Source of the DNA: an uncultured Chryseobacterium sp.
GTDB taxonomy: Bacteria > Bacteroidota > Bacteroidia > Flavobacteriales > Weeksellaceae
Assembly (NCBI GenBank): GCA_913776245.1
Contig: CAJYLO010000016.1
Coordinates: 1-64,000, forward strand
Direction: 5' to 3'
DNA length: 64,000 nucleotides
The notes beneath the pieces are model-generated. The model had not been told where the DNA came from. It searched no databases and saw only the letters and a list, made by a program, of their open reading frames with translations. This document shows, piece by piece, positions 17,811 to 26,668 of this stretch (positions are counted from its first letter, which is position 1; every line of letters starts with the position of its first letter). The position numbers were made by a program, and so were the translations under genes.

Positions 17811-18413
17811 ATGGAAACATTTCTTACCAAAATGCAGAAAAGATATACTGTAAAAAAGTATAATTCTGAAGGAAAACTTAGCAACGAAATTAAAGAACAA
17901 TTAAAATCGATTCTACATCTCAGTCCTTCATCAATCAACAGTCAGCCGTGGAAATTCACTTTTGTAGAAGATTCAAAAGCCAAATCAGAGTTTGCTGAAG
18001 TTTCTTATTTCAACAAAGAAAAAATCAATGACAGTCAACTTTTGATCGTATTCCAGGTTTTGAAGAATGCAGAAGATTTTGAAAAGCAAATCCAGGAAAA
18101 TTTACCCGATGGTTCAATAGAATATTACAACAAAATGATAAAACCGCACGGCGAAGACTATACAAAAAGCTGGATGTCGCATCAGGTTTATCTTGCGTTA
18201 GGCATTTTGCTGAGCGCTTGTGCCCAAATGGAAATCGATTCGACACCAATGGAAGGCATTGAAATTGCAAAATATGACGCTATTCTGAATAATGAGAAAT
18301 ACACAACGCTTTTCGCAGTCGCAGTTGGTGTGAAAGATGAAAATGATTTCAATCAACCCAAACTTAAAGCAAAATCACGATTGAATGTTGAAGAAATTCT
18401 GGATGTAATCTAA
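17811..18413 (+). CDS. Nitroreductase-family NAD(P)H-dependent oxidoreductase
   Basis: 200-residue FMN enzyme. The N-terminal KMQKRYTVKKYNSEGKLS carries the phosphate-binding Arg, followed by LHLSPSSINSQPWKF, the FMN-contact segment of NfsB-like nitroreductases, and later SWMSHQVYLALGILLSACAQMEIDSTPMEG. It probably reduces quinones or nitro compounds. Divergent from the HxlR regulator with shared inverted operator sites. A bidirectional terminator follows. Confidence 0.9.
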   Translation: METFLTKMQKRYTVKKYNSEGKLSNEIKEQLKSILHLSPSSINSQPWKFTFVEDSKAKSEFAEVSYFNKEKINDSQLLIVFQVLKNAEDFEKQIQENLPDGSIEYYNKMIKPHGEDYTKSWMSHQVYLALGILLSACAQMEIDSTPMEGIEIAKYDAILNNEKYTTLFAVAVGVKDENDFNQPKLKAKSRLNVEEILDVI

Positions 18414-18417
18414 AAAT

Positions 18418-18445
18418 AAAACGCCTCGATCAATCGAGACGTTTT
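18418..18445. terminator. Bidirectional terminator between convergent genes
   Basis: AAAACGcCTCGAT pairs with ATCGAGaCGTTTT around a CA loop with one mismatch. It lies between the nitroreductase and the ABM-domain gene. Confidence 0.8.
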
Positions 18446-18449
18446 AATT

Positions 18450-18740
18450 TTATACAAGCTTTGCAAGATAAATCCTAGCAGGTTTTTCAAGTAATTCAGG
18501 AGCTTTTACAACAAACTCTTTGATATAAGATTGTTGATTGTGAGCATCCAGACCTTCTTTATTTTTCCAAATCTCGTGAAAGATAAAAACCGTTTCATCA
18601 TCCAGACTTTGCTGCAATTCATATTTTTCACAAGCCTCTTCTTTTCGGGTATTCAGAACCATATTGTCCAGAATCGGTTTCAAATCCTTAACTGATTCTT
18701 TTTTTGCTTTTAAAATTGCTGTTAAATAGACTGACATCAT
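18450..18740 (-). CDS. Putative quinol monooxygenase (ABM domain)
   Basis: 96 residues, a single antibiotic-biosynthesis-monooxygenase domain of the YgiN type. The pattern AILKAKKESVKDLKPILDNMV, CEKYELQQSLDD and FIFHEIWKNKEGLDAHNQQ is characteristic. YgiN-like proteins act on quinols or heme-like substrates, often with an MdaB quinone reductase. Here it overlaps the MdaB-like gene upstream by one base (TAATG), a very suggestive pairing. A second ATG directly follows the first. Confidence 0.85.
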   Translation of the reverse strand: MMSVYLTAILKAKKESVKDLKPILDNMVLNTRKEEACEKYELQQSLDDETVFIFHEIWKNKEGLDAHNQQSYIKEFVVKAPELLEKPARIYLAKLV

Positions 18741-19360
18741 TAATTTAGAATTTCAGATTCGACATTAACGAAAACACTTTTCAGATAATTTTTATATTCG
18801 GCTTCATAATTATCAATTCGTTCCTGAGTCGCTTGTTTTTCCATATCGTGAAAATGGAAACTTCCCAGGTTTTTCATACCTGTGAACGCATTCATCCTAT
18901 GAAAACCGAATAAAACACCTTCATCCACAGAATACTGATTGAAAAATTCGCCCTCCAGAGTGAAAGCCGTTTCCGGAGCATTCCAGCTTGTGGTCACGAA
19001 ATAATATTTACCGTGCATCAAACCACCCGTTCCGTAGTTGATGGCGGGATTTACTCTCGAACGGCCGTCACTTTTATAAATGCCATTGTTGTGACCAGCT
19101 GTAAACACTTCATCAATGTAGAATTTCAGGCGATTCGGAACCTGAAACCACCAAACCGGAAAATGATAAACCACAACATCTGCCCATTTGAAATTTTCTG
19201 CTTCCTGATTCGCATCAAATTCATCATTGATATTGGTTATTCTAACTTCAAATCCCAGTTTTTTAAGCGTTTCCTGTGTCCAATTTGTAATTGTATTATT
19301 AAAACTTCCACCGGAATGCGCAAACTTTTGACCGCCATTGATTATGAATATATTTTTCAT
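18740..19360 (-). CDS. NAD(P)H quinone oxidoreductase, MdaB-like flavodoxin fold
   Basis: 206 residues. Opening strand IFIINGGQKFAHSGGSFNNTI and the helical core DVVVYHFPVWWFQVPNRLKFYIDEVFT match the MdaB/modulator-of-drug-activity branch of flavodoxin-like quinone reductases. The later GLMHGKYYFVTTSWNAPETAF is the NAD(P)H/FMN-contact region. Predicted two-electron quinone reduction. It forms a coupled pair with the downstream ABM gene and diverges from a LysR regulator that probably controls it. Confidence 0.87.
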   Translation of the reverse strand: MKNIFIINGGQKFAHSGGSFNNTITNWTQETLKKLGFEVRITNINDEFDANQEAENFKWADVVVYHFPVWWFQVPNRLKFYIDEVFTAGHNNGIYKSDGRSRVNPAINYGTGGLMHGKYYFVTTSWNAPETAFTLEGEFFNQYSVDEGVLFGFHRMNAFTGMKNLGSFHFHDMEKQATQERIDNYEAEYKNYLKSVFVNVESEILN

Positions 19361-19431
19361 TATGTTATATTTTATTTATTGACAGTGCAAATTTCCGACA
19401 GAAAAATTAATTATAAAAATAATATAAATTA

Positions 19432-19455
19432 TATATTTGCATTATAATTATAATG
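19432..19455 (+). promoter_or_regulatory. LysR-gene promoter overlapping a 16-bp perfect palindrome
   Basis: The -7 box TATATTTG (19432-19439) is followed immediately by CATTATAATTATAATG (19440-19455), a perfect palindrome covering the expected start of transcription 5 bases before the ATG. This fits an autoregulatory site for the LysR protein. Confidence 0.6.
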
Positions 19456-19459
19456 TAAA

Positions 19460-20356
19460 ATGATAAATCTTGAATGGCTCCGAACTTTTAAAAGCGTGTA
19501 CGAAACACAATCTTTCACTAAAGCAGCTCGGGAATTGTACATTTCTCAACCTGGCGTAAGTCTTCATATCAGCTCATTGGAAGCTTATGTCGGTTACGCT
19601 TTATTTGAGAGAATTTCTAAGAAATTAATTCCGACAGAAAAGGCGAAGATTCTTTATAATTTCACTCTCGAACCACTTTTGAAGCTCGAAACAGCCGAAC
19701 AAACTTTCCATAAAACTACAAAAACCGAACGCCCGACTGTGAGCATCGGGATGTGTTTCGAGACTTTTCAATTCACGCTGGAAAAGCATATTCCTACTTT
19801 TGATTTTAATGTGATTATCCGGTTTGGATTGTATGACCAGATGTTTTCTGATCTTGATAATGGTTTACTGGATTTAATCATCACACCGAGAAAAACCAAT
19901 CTTAAAAACCTGAATTTCGAAGCGTTTTCCAAAGAAAAAATCGTTCTGATCAACGGAACCGGAACCGATACATTGGAATTCAAAAATCTGATTAAAAAAA
20001 ATAAAATCGAAGAAGCTGAAAACTGGCTGAAACAGCAGATTTGGTACAGCACAGCGGCGGATATGGAACATCTGAACAATTTCTGGAAAGCGAATTTCAA
20101 CCGGCATCCGGATTTTAAACCCAATTATATTGTTCCGAATATTTGTTCGATTGTCCGATGTTTAAGCGGCAATTCAGGGTTTTCCGTAGTTCCTGATTTT
20201 CTCTGCAAAAAAGAAATTGCAAACGGAGGAATAGAGATTACTTGGGAAGGGAACAACAAAATTGAAAACACGCTTTATTTTGGCGAACGTATAAAAAATA
20301 ATGTTCAAAATGAGATTGACAAAATCAAGGAAATTTTCAGAAATGAGAATTTTTAG
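19460..20356 (+). CDS. LysR-family transcriptional regulator
   Basis: 298 residues. The N-terminal helix-turn-helix reads LEWLRTFKSVYETQSFTKAARELYISQPGVSLHISSLEAYVGYALFER (about residues 4-51), typical LysR. The C-terminal two-lobed effector domain includes GLLDLIITP and CLSGNSGFSVVPDFLC. Divergent from the MdaB/ABM pair, which it likely regulates. A perfect palindrome overlaps its own promoter. Confidence 0.92.
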   Translation: MINLEWLRTFKSVYETQSFTKAARELYISQPGVSLHISSLEAYVGYALFERISKKLIPTEKAKILYNFTLEPLLKLETAEQTFHKTTKTERPTVSIGMCFETFQFTLEKHIPTFDFNVIIRFGLYDQMFSDLDNGLLDLIITPRKTNLKNLNFEAFSKEKIVLINGTGTDTLEFKNLIKKNKIEEAENWLKQQIWYSTAADMEHLNNFWKANFNRHPDFKPNYIVPNICSIVRCLSGNSGFSVVPDFLCKKEIANGGIEITWEGNNKIENTLYFGERIKNNVQNEIDKIKEIFRNENF

Positions 20357-20462
20357 CTAATTTTTTCTGCAATTATTTACCATTTCTTAAAATTAAAATT
20401 TCGCTAATTCTGCTATTTTGCATATTTTTACTCTGCTTAATCTGTAAAATCGGCGAGAAACT

Positions 20463-21293
20463 TTATAAAACTTTCAATTCCAAATCAATCGATTTTCCGA
20501 AGAATTTTTTAGAGATTTTTTCGAAATTCTTGGTAATGTCCGATAAGAAAAATTGATATGTGGATTGATGGTTTTCCTCGTTCAGCAGGTTATGTTTATC
20601 CAAAATCATTTTCAACTGACTGGCAACGATATTCGGAGAATCTATAACGCGAACGCGGTTTCCGTAATATTGCTTGATTTCGTCAATCAGAAGCGGATAA
20701 TGTGTACAACCGAGAATCAACGTTTCAATATTCTTTAATTTACTATTACTCAAATAATTATAAATAATTGAATGCGTAATCGGATGATTTTTGAAACCTT
20801 CTTCAATAGCCGGAACCAAAAGAGGCGTTGCCAATTCATCAACTTTGATGAATTTATTATGCTTACGAATTGATTTTTTATAAAGCCCTGAATTGACCGT
20901 GGCTTTGGTCGCAATCACGCCGACATTGTTGTGAATTTCGTACGACACTTTTTCTGCAACCGGATTGATGACATCAATCACAGGAACTTTGTCCGCAACC
21001 AATTCCTGAACTTCGTGGAGCGCATTTGCTGTTGCAGAATTGCAAGCAATTACAATCGCTTTGCAGTTTTTTTCCAATAAAAATTGTGTAATTTTCGTAG
21101 AATAACCAACAATGGCTTCACGGGATTTTTCACCGTACGGAAGATGCTTGGTGTCGCCAAAATAAATCAGATCTTCGTTGGGCAACAATCTTTTGATTTC
21201 TTTCGCAACCGTCAATCCACCAACTCCGGAATCAAAAATCCCGATGGGCTGATTGGCTGAAAGATGCGTGTAGTCGGCTTTTTTCTTTTTCAA
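20463..21293 (-). CDS. murI: Glutamate racemase
   Basis: 276 residues. Interconverts L- and D-glutamate for peptidoglycan. Both catalytic cysteines are visible: Cys84 in ACNSATA and Cys196 in LGCTHYPLL. The N-terminal GIFDSGVGGLTVAKEI and GDTKHLPYGEKS complete the family pattern. No ATG or GTG fits; the start is TTG at 21293, with an in-frame stop just upstream. A -7-like box on the minus strand (CAAATGTA at 21347-21354, read in reverse) could drive it. Confidence 0.93.
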   Translation of the reverse strand: MKKKKADYTHLSANQPIGIFDSGVGGLTVAKEIKRLLPNEDLIYFGDTKHLPYGEKSREAIVGYSTKITQFLLEKNCKAIVIACNSATANALHEVQELVADKVPVIDVINPVAEKVSYEIHNNVGVIATKATVNSGLYKKSIRKHNKFIKVDELATPLLVPAIEEGFKNHPITHSIIYNYLSNSKLKNIETLILGCTHYPLLIDEIKQYYGNRVRVIDSPNIVASQLKMILDKHNLLNEENHQSTYQFFLSDITKNFEKISKKFFGKSIDLELKVL

Positions 21294-21317
21294 GAGATAA
21301 TCTTTTATCTGTTATTT

Positions 21318-21420
21318 TGAATGCAAAGTCCGCAAAGTTTTTTTGACAAATGTAATGTTTTTAAGTTCGCAAAGACACTTAGACAGGCTCAGCATAAACT
21401 TCAAACTCAGCAAGATTTGG
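21318..21420 (+). repeat. Dispersed intergenic element, family 2 (GCAAAG type) copy
   Basis: Contains GCAAAGTCCGCAAAGTTT, then a T-rich stretch, then AAGTTCGCAAAGACACTTAG. A clearly related element lies at 61130-61205, and a fragment GCAAAGCCTGCAAAGGTTTG lies near 40002. It sits between murI and hemW. Confidence 0.6.
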
Positions 21421-21457
21421 CTTGACAAAAATAGTGAAATTTTCATTCTGAAAAGCA

Positions 21458-21524
21458 TTTCGACAGGCTCAATGTGACAGCTCTTATATCAATTGTTTAC
21501 ATTGTCAGACTGAGCTTGTCGAAG
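21458..21524. terminator. Long imperfect inverted repeat after hemW
   Basis: TTCGACAGGCTCAATGTGACA faces ATTGTCAGACTGAGCTTGTCGAA with about 20 of 23 positions complementary, separated by about 20 bases. It begins 4 bases after the hemW stop. The same motif (TTCGTCAAGCTCAG) appears inside repeat copy A at 7925. Probably a transcript-end structure rather than a classical T-tailed terminator. Confidence 0.55.
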
Positions 21525-21527
21525 TCT

Positions 21528-22652
21528 TCAGACTATAAACAAATCGCTCGCAATTCCGTCCGCTAAAAACCAGTGTTTTTCGGGAATTTTGAGATAATTA
21601 TTTTCGATTATTAGAATTTCAGACTCTAATTTTGGTTTGATTTCCCGATTAAGATGCTCAATGATTTCTGGAGAAAAACTTTGATTGATTTTATTCAAAC
21701 CTACACCCCAAATGGTTCTGAGTCCAATCATCATCATTTCATTGAACCGGTCTTTTTCAGAAAGGATTTCGGTTTCTTTTGGGAGATTATTCTGATTCAG
21801 ATTTTTGATATAAATTGAATTATTAGGAATATTCCAGCTTCTTTCCAAACTGCCGTTATAAGAATGCGCGGAAGGACCAATTCCTAAATATGGCTCAGAT
21901 TTCCAATAAGCAGAATTATGTTTGGAATGAAAGCCCGGCTTTCCGAAATTTGAAATCTCATAATGATCGAATCCATTATCTTTCAGAAAATCTTTCATAT
22001 AATAAAATTCCTGATTTTGTTCTGCTTCCTCGGGAGAACTCACTTTTCCATTCTCAATCCATTTTTCCAAAGCCGTTTTTGGCTCAACGGTTAAAGCGTA
22101 AGATGAAACGTGTGGAACTTGCAACTCTATTGTTTTATTCAAATTGTCTTTCCATATTTCGAAGTTTGAAGTCGGCGAACCATAAATCAAATCGATGCTG
22201 ATATTTTCCAAACCAAAATCCTGTGCTCTTTTGATAGAGCTTTCTGCTTCTGAAGCATTGTGTGCACGATTCATCAGTTTCAGATCGTCATCAAAAAAAC
22301 TCTGAGTTCCGATAGACAAACGATTGATTTCGGTTTGTGATAATTCTTTGAGGAAATTTTTATTCAAATCATCGGGATTGGATTCTAAGGTGATTTCGAT
22401 CTTTTCATCAAAACTGAAATAGTTCTGAATCTCATCAATCAGAGATTTGATTTCATCAACACTGAGAACAGAAGGTGTTCCGCCTCCGAAATATAGGGAT
22501 TTAAGGGTTTTATTTTCGAGTTCGTCTTTCCTTAACCCAACTTCTTTTTTGATGGCTGATAACATCTCATCCTTCAAAATAAAAGAAGTGGAGAAATGGA
22601 AATTGCAATAACTGCATTTTTGCTTGCAGAAAGGAATGTGAAGGTAAATCAA
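21528..22652 (-). CDS. hemW: Radical SAM heme chaperone HemW
   Basis: 374 residues. The [4Fe-4S] motif is CKQKCSYC (Cys9, Cys13, Cys16) directly after IYLHIPF. YFGGGTPSVLS and ISIDLIYGSP are the next radical-SAM family motifs, and the HemN-type C-terminal domain follows (DRFNEMMMIGLRT). HemW homologues deliver heme to respiratory proteins rather than oxidising coproporphyrinogen, consistent with the single CxxxCxxC followed by NF. The start codon is TTG at 22652; no ATG is in range. Confidence 0.9.
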   Translation of the reverse strand: MIYLHIPFCKQKCSYCNFHFSTSFILKDEMLSAIKKEVGLRKDELENKTLKSLYFGGGTPSVLSVDEIKSLIDEIQNYFSFDEKIEITLESNPDDLNKNFLKELSQTEINRLSIGTQSFFDDDLKLMNRAHNASEAESSIKRAQDFGLENISIDLIYGSPTSNFEIWKDNLNKTIELQVPHVSSYALTVEPKTALEKWIENGKVSSPEEAEQNQEFYYMKDFLKDNGFDHYEISNFGKPGFHSKHNSAYWKSEPYLGIGPSAHSYNGSLERSWNIPNNSIYIKNLNQNNLPKETEILSEKDRFNEMMMIGLRTIWGVGLNKINQSFSPEIIEHLNREIKPKLESEILIIENNYLKIPEKHWFLADGIASDLFIV

Positions 22653-22708
22653 ACAATTATAATGATTAAGATTTATAAATTTCCGGATTGCATAAATATA
22701 GAATCGCA

Positions 22709-22790
22709 GCAGCCCGACGTGAGCGGAAATCCTTTTTGCGAGAGGCTATGCCGAGCAAAAAGATTGTAGCGGAAGGCGGATAAACTGCCC
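22709..22790 (+). repeat. Dispersed intergenic element, family 1 copy C
   Basis: GCAGCCCGACGTGAGCGG, AAATCCTTTTTGCG, a small loop (GAGGCTATGCC), GAGCAAAAAGATTGTAGCGG, AAGGCGGATAAACTGCCC. CTTTTTGC pairs with GCAAAAAG in the middle. It lies between porP and hemW, both leftward. Confidence 0.8.
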
Positions 22791-22796
22791 TAAAAA

Positions 22797-23765
22797 TTAT
22801 CTGTATCGGAAACCTCTCGTATTAATAAAATTATTAATATTAAAACCAAGGGACAACATAAAACTATTCCCGAAATTTTCAGTAAGTTCAGAAACTCCCA
22901 TATTGTAAACTGCGCCAAAAGTCAGAAATCCTACTTTTCCTTTGATGACAGGTGAAAGACCAAGGTTCTGGCTCCCAACCGCACTTTTAGCACTTCTGAA
23001 ACTGATTCCCGCAGAAATATTACTTTTCTCTCCGAAAGCGGTTGCCATCAGGTTATAATCTATGATTCTTGAGGAATTGGTGTTAAGGTTCATCATCATA
23101 GAAGGCGTCAGGTAAAGCCCGTCTATAAAATGCCAGTCATATCCTAAATTGAAGTAAAATTTAGTTGGTGAAGGCTCAATTCCGTTCACAATAGGAATAT
23201 CATTGCTCAAGGGTATATCTACAACTGAAACGCCTGCGAAAAAATGCCGGTATTTCAACGCAGTTCCCAGATTGGCATAAGCAATAAAAATATCATTGGT
23301 ATTCTCTCCTAAAACCTGATCACCCGGCTGCTCTGGATTGAGCTGCGTGTAATCAATATTCATATTGTAAAGATTGGTTCCTATACCGAAAGAAAACTGA
23401 TCCTGCCTGTCTTCTTCATCTGTAATGGGAATAAAATAGGAAGCGCCAAGCATCAAGCCATTGGATGAAATCGGTCCGTTCTGATCCCTGAAAAACGAAA
23501 TCCCTGCTCCCACTCTGTCAAAAACATTGGCATGCAGGCCTAAAGACTGGACATTTGGGGACTCGCTAAGTTGTGAGAATTGTTTCTGATAATTAAAATT
23601 AAGAACCACGTCATCTGTTTTACCTAACAATGCCGGGTTAAAAAGGAAATCTCCATCTACCAGATACTGCTGATAGAATGGCAAAGTCTCCTGAGCTTTC
23701 ACATTAATTATCGCACCTGAAGCCAGAAGTACAATGATTTTATATAGTAAGTAACTTTTCTTCAC
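22797..23765 (-). CDS. PorP/SprF family type IX secretion membrane protein
   Basis: About 322 residues with a signal peptide ending in NVKAQ. The mature start LPFYQQYLVDGDFLFNPALLGK is the hallmark of PorP/SprF proteins, and the repeated aromatic strands fit an outer-membrane barrel anchored to the gliding/type IX secretion machinery. The reading frame extends upstream into rluD, but the signal peptide argues for the GTG start at 23765, 19 bases after rluD. Start confidence is moderate. Confidence 0.85.
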   Translation of the reverse strand: MKKSYLLYKIIVLLASGAIINVKAQETLPFYQQYLVDGDFLFNPALLGKTDDVVLNFNYQKQFSQLSESPNVQSLGLHANVFDRVGAGISFFRDQNGPISSNGLMLGASYFIPITDEEDRQDQFSFGIGTNLYNMNIDYTQLNPEQPGDQVLGENTNDIFIAYANLGTALKYRHFFAGVSVVDIPLSNDIPIVNGIEPSPTKFYFNLGYDWHFIDGLYLTPSMMMNLNTNSSRIIDYNLMATAFGEKSNISAGISFRSAKSAVGSQNLGLSPVIKGKVGFLTFGAVYNMGVSELTENFGNSFMLSLGFNINNFINTRGFRYR

Positions 23766-23784
23766 AACACAAATATATAAAACT

Positions 23785-24849
23785 CTAGTTATTTTCCAGA
23801 TATTTTCTCCAACGTTCGGAAGCTTCCTGCATATCTTTTGGCATCGGACTTTCAAAATACAGTTCTTTTTTGGTTACAGGATGTATAAAGCCAAGAGTAT
23901 GTGCGTGCAAGGCGTGTCTTGGCAAAACTTCGAAAACATTCTGAACAAATTGTTTATATTTCGGAAGATTAACGCCACGCATAATAATATTGCCTTCATA
24001 ACGCTCATCGTTGAACAAAGTATGTCCGATATGTTTCATATGAGCACGGATCTGATGGGTTCTTCCTGTTTCCAGCTTACATTCTACCCAAGTCATATAA
24101 CGGAATCGTTCCAAAACCTTATAGTGAGTCACTGCATGTTTTCCATGACTTCCATCCACATAAGTGTACATTTGCATCCTGTTTTTTGGGTGTCTCCCGA
24201 TGTGACCTGTAACCGTACCTTCATCATCCTGAACATTGCCCCAAACAAATGCCCAATACAGTCTTCTGGTTTTCCTGTCAAAAAACTGCTTTGCAAGGTG
24301 GCTGAGTGCATATTCATTTTTAGCAATTACCAAAAGGCCTGATGTATCTTTATCAATCCTGTGAACCAGACCGACTCTGTCCAGATCAGAATTATAATTC
24401 GGATCTTTTGCAAAATGAAAAGCCAAAGCATTCACCAGTGTTCCGTCCCAATTCCCGAATCCAGGGTGAACCACCATTCCGGCATCTTTATCCACCACTA
24501 CAAGATCATCATCTTCATAAACGATATTAATGGGAATATCTTGTGGGATTATCACATTTTCTCTTGGCGGATGAGCAAGGAGCACACTGATCTCATCGCC
24601 TGGTTTTACTCTGTAGTTTTGTTTTACGGGATTACCATTTACCACTACATTACCAGCTCTGCAGGTCTGGGAAATTTTATTTCGGGAAGAGTTCTGACGG
24701 TGTATCAGTAAAAATTTATCAATCCTGAGCGGTTCCTGATTTTTATCCACCTTAATATTAAGATGCTCAAAAAGTCCGCTGTTTTCATCAGCAGAACTGT
24801 CATCATTAGTGAATTCGTCTTCCAGAAAATCTTCGTTTTCGTCCAGCAT
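23785..24849 (-). CDS. RluA/RluD-family pseudouridine synthase
   Basis: 354 residues. An N-terminal S4 RNA-binding domain (RIDKFLLIHRQNSSRNKISQTCRAG, about 43-67) precedes the catalytic domain with HRIDKDTSGLLV (catalytic Asp) and GRTHQIRAHM. It probably modifies 23S rRNA in the manner of RluD. The acidic N-terminal ~35 residues are an extension. Order PASTA-rluD-porP/sprF on the minus strand. Confidence 0.92.
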   Translation of the reverse strand: MLDENEDFLEDEFTNDDSSADENSGLFEHLNIKVDKNQEPLRIDKFLLIHRQNSSRNKISQTCRAGNVVVNGNPVKQNYRVKPGDEISVLLAHPPRENVIIPQDIPINIVYEDDDLVVVDKDAGMVVHPGFGNWDGTLVNALAFHFAKDPNYNSDLDRVGLVHRIDKDTSGLLVIAKNEYALSHLAKQFFDRKTRRLYWAFVWGNVQDDEGTVTGHIGRHPKNRMQMYTYVDGSHGKHAVTHYKVLERFRYMTWVECKLETGRTHQIRAHMKHIGHTLFNDERYEGNIIMRGVNLPKYKQFVQNVFEVLPRHALHAHTLGFIHPVTKKELYFESPMPKDMQEASERWRKYLENN

Positions 24850-24897
24850 AATTTAATTTTAAAAGGCTCCAACTGATCGCTGAAGCCTTTATAATTT

Positions 24898-25944
24898 TTA
24901 TTCTATTACTACTTTTTTTGGTTTAGGCTTTTCCGCGGGTTTAGAAGTTTGCGGTGTCGCATTATTATTCGTTTTTACAGTAGCTTGTGAAGAACCGCCG
25001 GAAGGACTGGAATTAGTATTCGCAGGTTTCGGTTTCGGAACTGATGTAGCAGAAGTTGCTGCAGGCGGATTGTTTGTCACCGGTGCCGGCCTTTGTTCTG
25101 TTGAAGGCAATTCCCTGTACTCAATCGGAGCTAATGTAGTATCTATTTTAGGACGATACATATCATCCAGCTGCTTAATCTTGTTTTGGAGTTCGGCAGG
25201 TGTTTTTTTACTTGCCCAGAGATCGATCTGCATTCCCTGATCCCGCAAAGCGCCAAACTCCGGATCCTGATAATAAACAATATCGGAGTCATCTTTTCCA
25301 CCATCTTCGTGCTCTACAATACCAACTTCAAACAGTGCCTGAGCGATAATTTTTTTAGCTTCCTGAACCGTTCTTCCGACAACATTCGGGATGGATACGT
25401 TTCTAAGCGGGCCGGAACCTATAACCAGATCTACAGCGGAAAATCTTGGAATCTGAGTTCCGGGCTTCACACTGGTTCCATTATATAGAATTCTGAGCAC
25501 GGCATCTCTCTGGATGCTTGGTTCATAAAGCGTATCCCCCACTTTCAGACCTACAAGATTCAGCTGATTAAATGCCAAACCTTTATATCTGTCTATAATA
25601 TCTGGAATAGCCACTTTTGCCCAGGTTCTCGGATTAACTTTCAAGGTGATAATTCTTCCGTTCTTTACATTAGAACCCGGATTTGGGTTAACGGCCAGAA
25701 CCTGGAAAGGACGGAATTTCGGATCATACTTAAAACTGTCTACTTCATATTCCAGACCGGAATCATCCAGGATTTTAATAGCCTCGTGCACAGTCATATT
25801 CATGACATTAGGTACAGGAACTTCTTCTCCGTGATTCGTATGAAACTCCAGCCAGCGGAAGGTGAGCCAGACCAAACCGGCAAAAAATGCCATTGCCAAA
25901 ACTATATTAACTAATACTTTCCAGTGGAAAAGCGATTTGAACAT
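24898..25944 (-). CDS. PASTA-domain membrane protein
   Basis: 348 residues. One membrane segment (about residues 9-28) precedes three PASTA domains, opening at VPNVMNMTVHEAIKIL, IPDIIDRYKGLAFNQL and IPNVVGRTVQEAKKI. The last ~90 residues are Pro/Thr/Ser/Asn rich with a Lys-rich end, a disordered tail. PASTA domains bind peptidoglycan fragments or cell-division partners. No kinase or transpeptidase domain is attached, the usual state for this Bacteroidetes protein. A minus-strand -7 box lies at 25972-25979. Confidence 0.88.
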   Translation of the reverse strand: MFKSLFHWKVLVNIVLAMAFFAGLVWLTFRWLEFHTNHGEEVPVPNVMNMTVHEAIKILDDSGLEYEVDSFKYDPKFRPFQVLAVNPNPGSNVKNGRIITLKVNPRTWAKVAIPDIIDRYKGLAFNQLNLVGLKVGDTLYEPSIQRDAVLRILYNGTSVKPGTQIPRFSAVDLVIGSGPLRNVSIPNVVGRTVQEAKKIIAQALFEVGIVEHEDGGKDDSDIVYYQDPEFGALRDQGMQIDLWASKKTPAELQNKIKQLDDMYRPKIDTTLAPIEYRELPSTEQRPAPVTNNPPAATSATSVPKPKPANTNSSPSGGSSQATVKTNNNATPQTSKPAEKPKPKKVVIE

Positions 25945-26050
25945 AATTATTCTTTTTCAGAAATAGTAACGCAAAGATAGATAATTAAATTGTATTATTC
26001 TTTCATAGAACGGTCACAAAAAGAAAATCGGTCATTTGGCATAAAAACCT

Positions 26051-26058
26051 TATTTTTG
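26051..26058 (+). promoter_or_regulatory. -7 box (TAnnTTTG) for hpt, fixing its start
   Basis: TATTTTTG lies 16 bases before ATG 26074. Upstream in-frame starts would precede the transcript, so ATG 26074 is preferred. Confidence 0.55.
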
Positions 26059-26073
26059 TGCTTTGAAATACTT

Positions 26074-26628
26074 ATGGAGTCTATAGCAATTCACGACAAA
26101 AATTTTGTGCCTTACCTGAAACACGATGAAATTCAGGAAATTATAAAAAAATTAGCGGAAAGAGTTTATGAAGATTACAAAGATGAAACACCCATTTTTG
26201 TAGGCGTGTTAAATGGAGTGATCATGTTTTTTTCCGACTTTCTGAAATACTATCCCGGAAAATGCGAAATTGCTTTTTTACAGGTAAGTTCTTATTCAGG
26301 AACACAATCTACAGGAATTGTCTATAAAAAAATGGATCTTACAAAAGATGTTGTGGACAGGCATATTATTTTGATGGAGGACATTGTGGATACAGGAAAT
26401 ACGCTGGAAAATCTTTTTGAATATTTTAAAAACACACAGCGTCCAAAATCTCTGAAAGTAGCTTCTCTCCTGCTAAAACCAGATGTTTTCCAGAAAGACT
26501 TCAAGATTGATTATGTTGCTAAAGAAATTCCTAATAAATTCGTATTAGGATATGGTTTGGATTATGATGAACTTGGAAGAAATCTGCCGGATCTTTATCA
26601 ATTGGAGGAAGGCAGGATCAATCACTAA
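26074..26628 (+). CDS. hpt: Hypoxanthine phosphoribosyltransferase
   Basis: 184 residues. Purine salvage enzyme converting hypoxanthine or guanine plus PRPP to the nucleotide. The PRPP-binding loop is IILMEDIVDTGNTLENL. The N-terminal FVGVLNGVIMFFSDFL and the flexible-loop region VSSYSGTQSTGIVYKKMD are family features. The start was moved 28 codons in from the longest frame because a -7 box sits just upstream. adk follows after 40 bases, so the two are probably co-transcribed. Confidence 0.9.
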   Translation: MESIAIHDKNFVPYLKHDEIQEIIKKLAERVYEDYKDETPIFVGVLNGVIMFFSDFLKYYPGKCEIAFLQVSSYSGTQSTGIVYKKMDLTKDVVDRHIILMEDIVDTGNTLENLFEYFKNTQRPKSLKVASLLLKPDVFQKDFKIDYVAKEIPNKFVLGYGLDYDELGRNLPDLYQLEEGRINH

Positions 26629-26668
26629 TCGAATAAGAAATAATTATCTAATAAATTAAAAAACCATT

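Noticed and set aside
21294..21527. tRNA or small RNA gene between murI and hemW
   Set aside because: No cloverleaf or T-loop pattern; the content is explained by repeat family 2 and the long inverted repeat.
23766..23855. Upstream extension of the PorP/SprF frame into rluD
   Set aside because: The signal peptide begins at the GTG at 23765; the extension overlaps rluD and has no family similarity.
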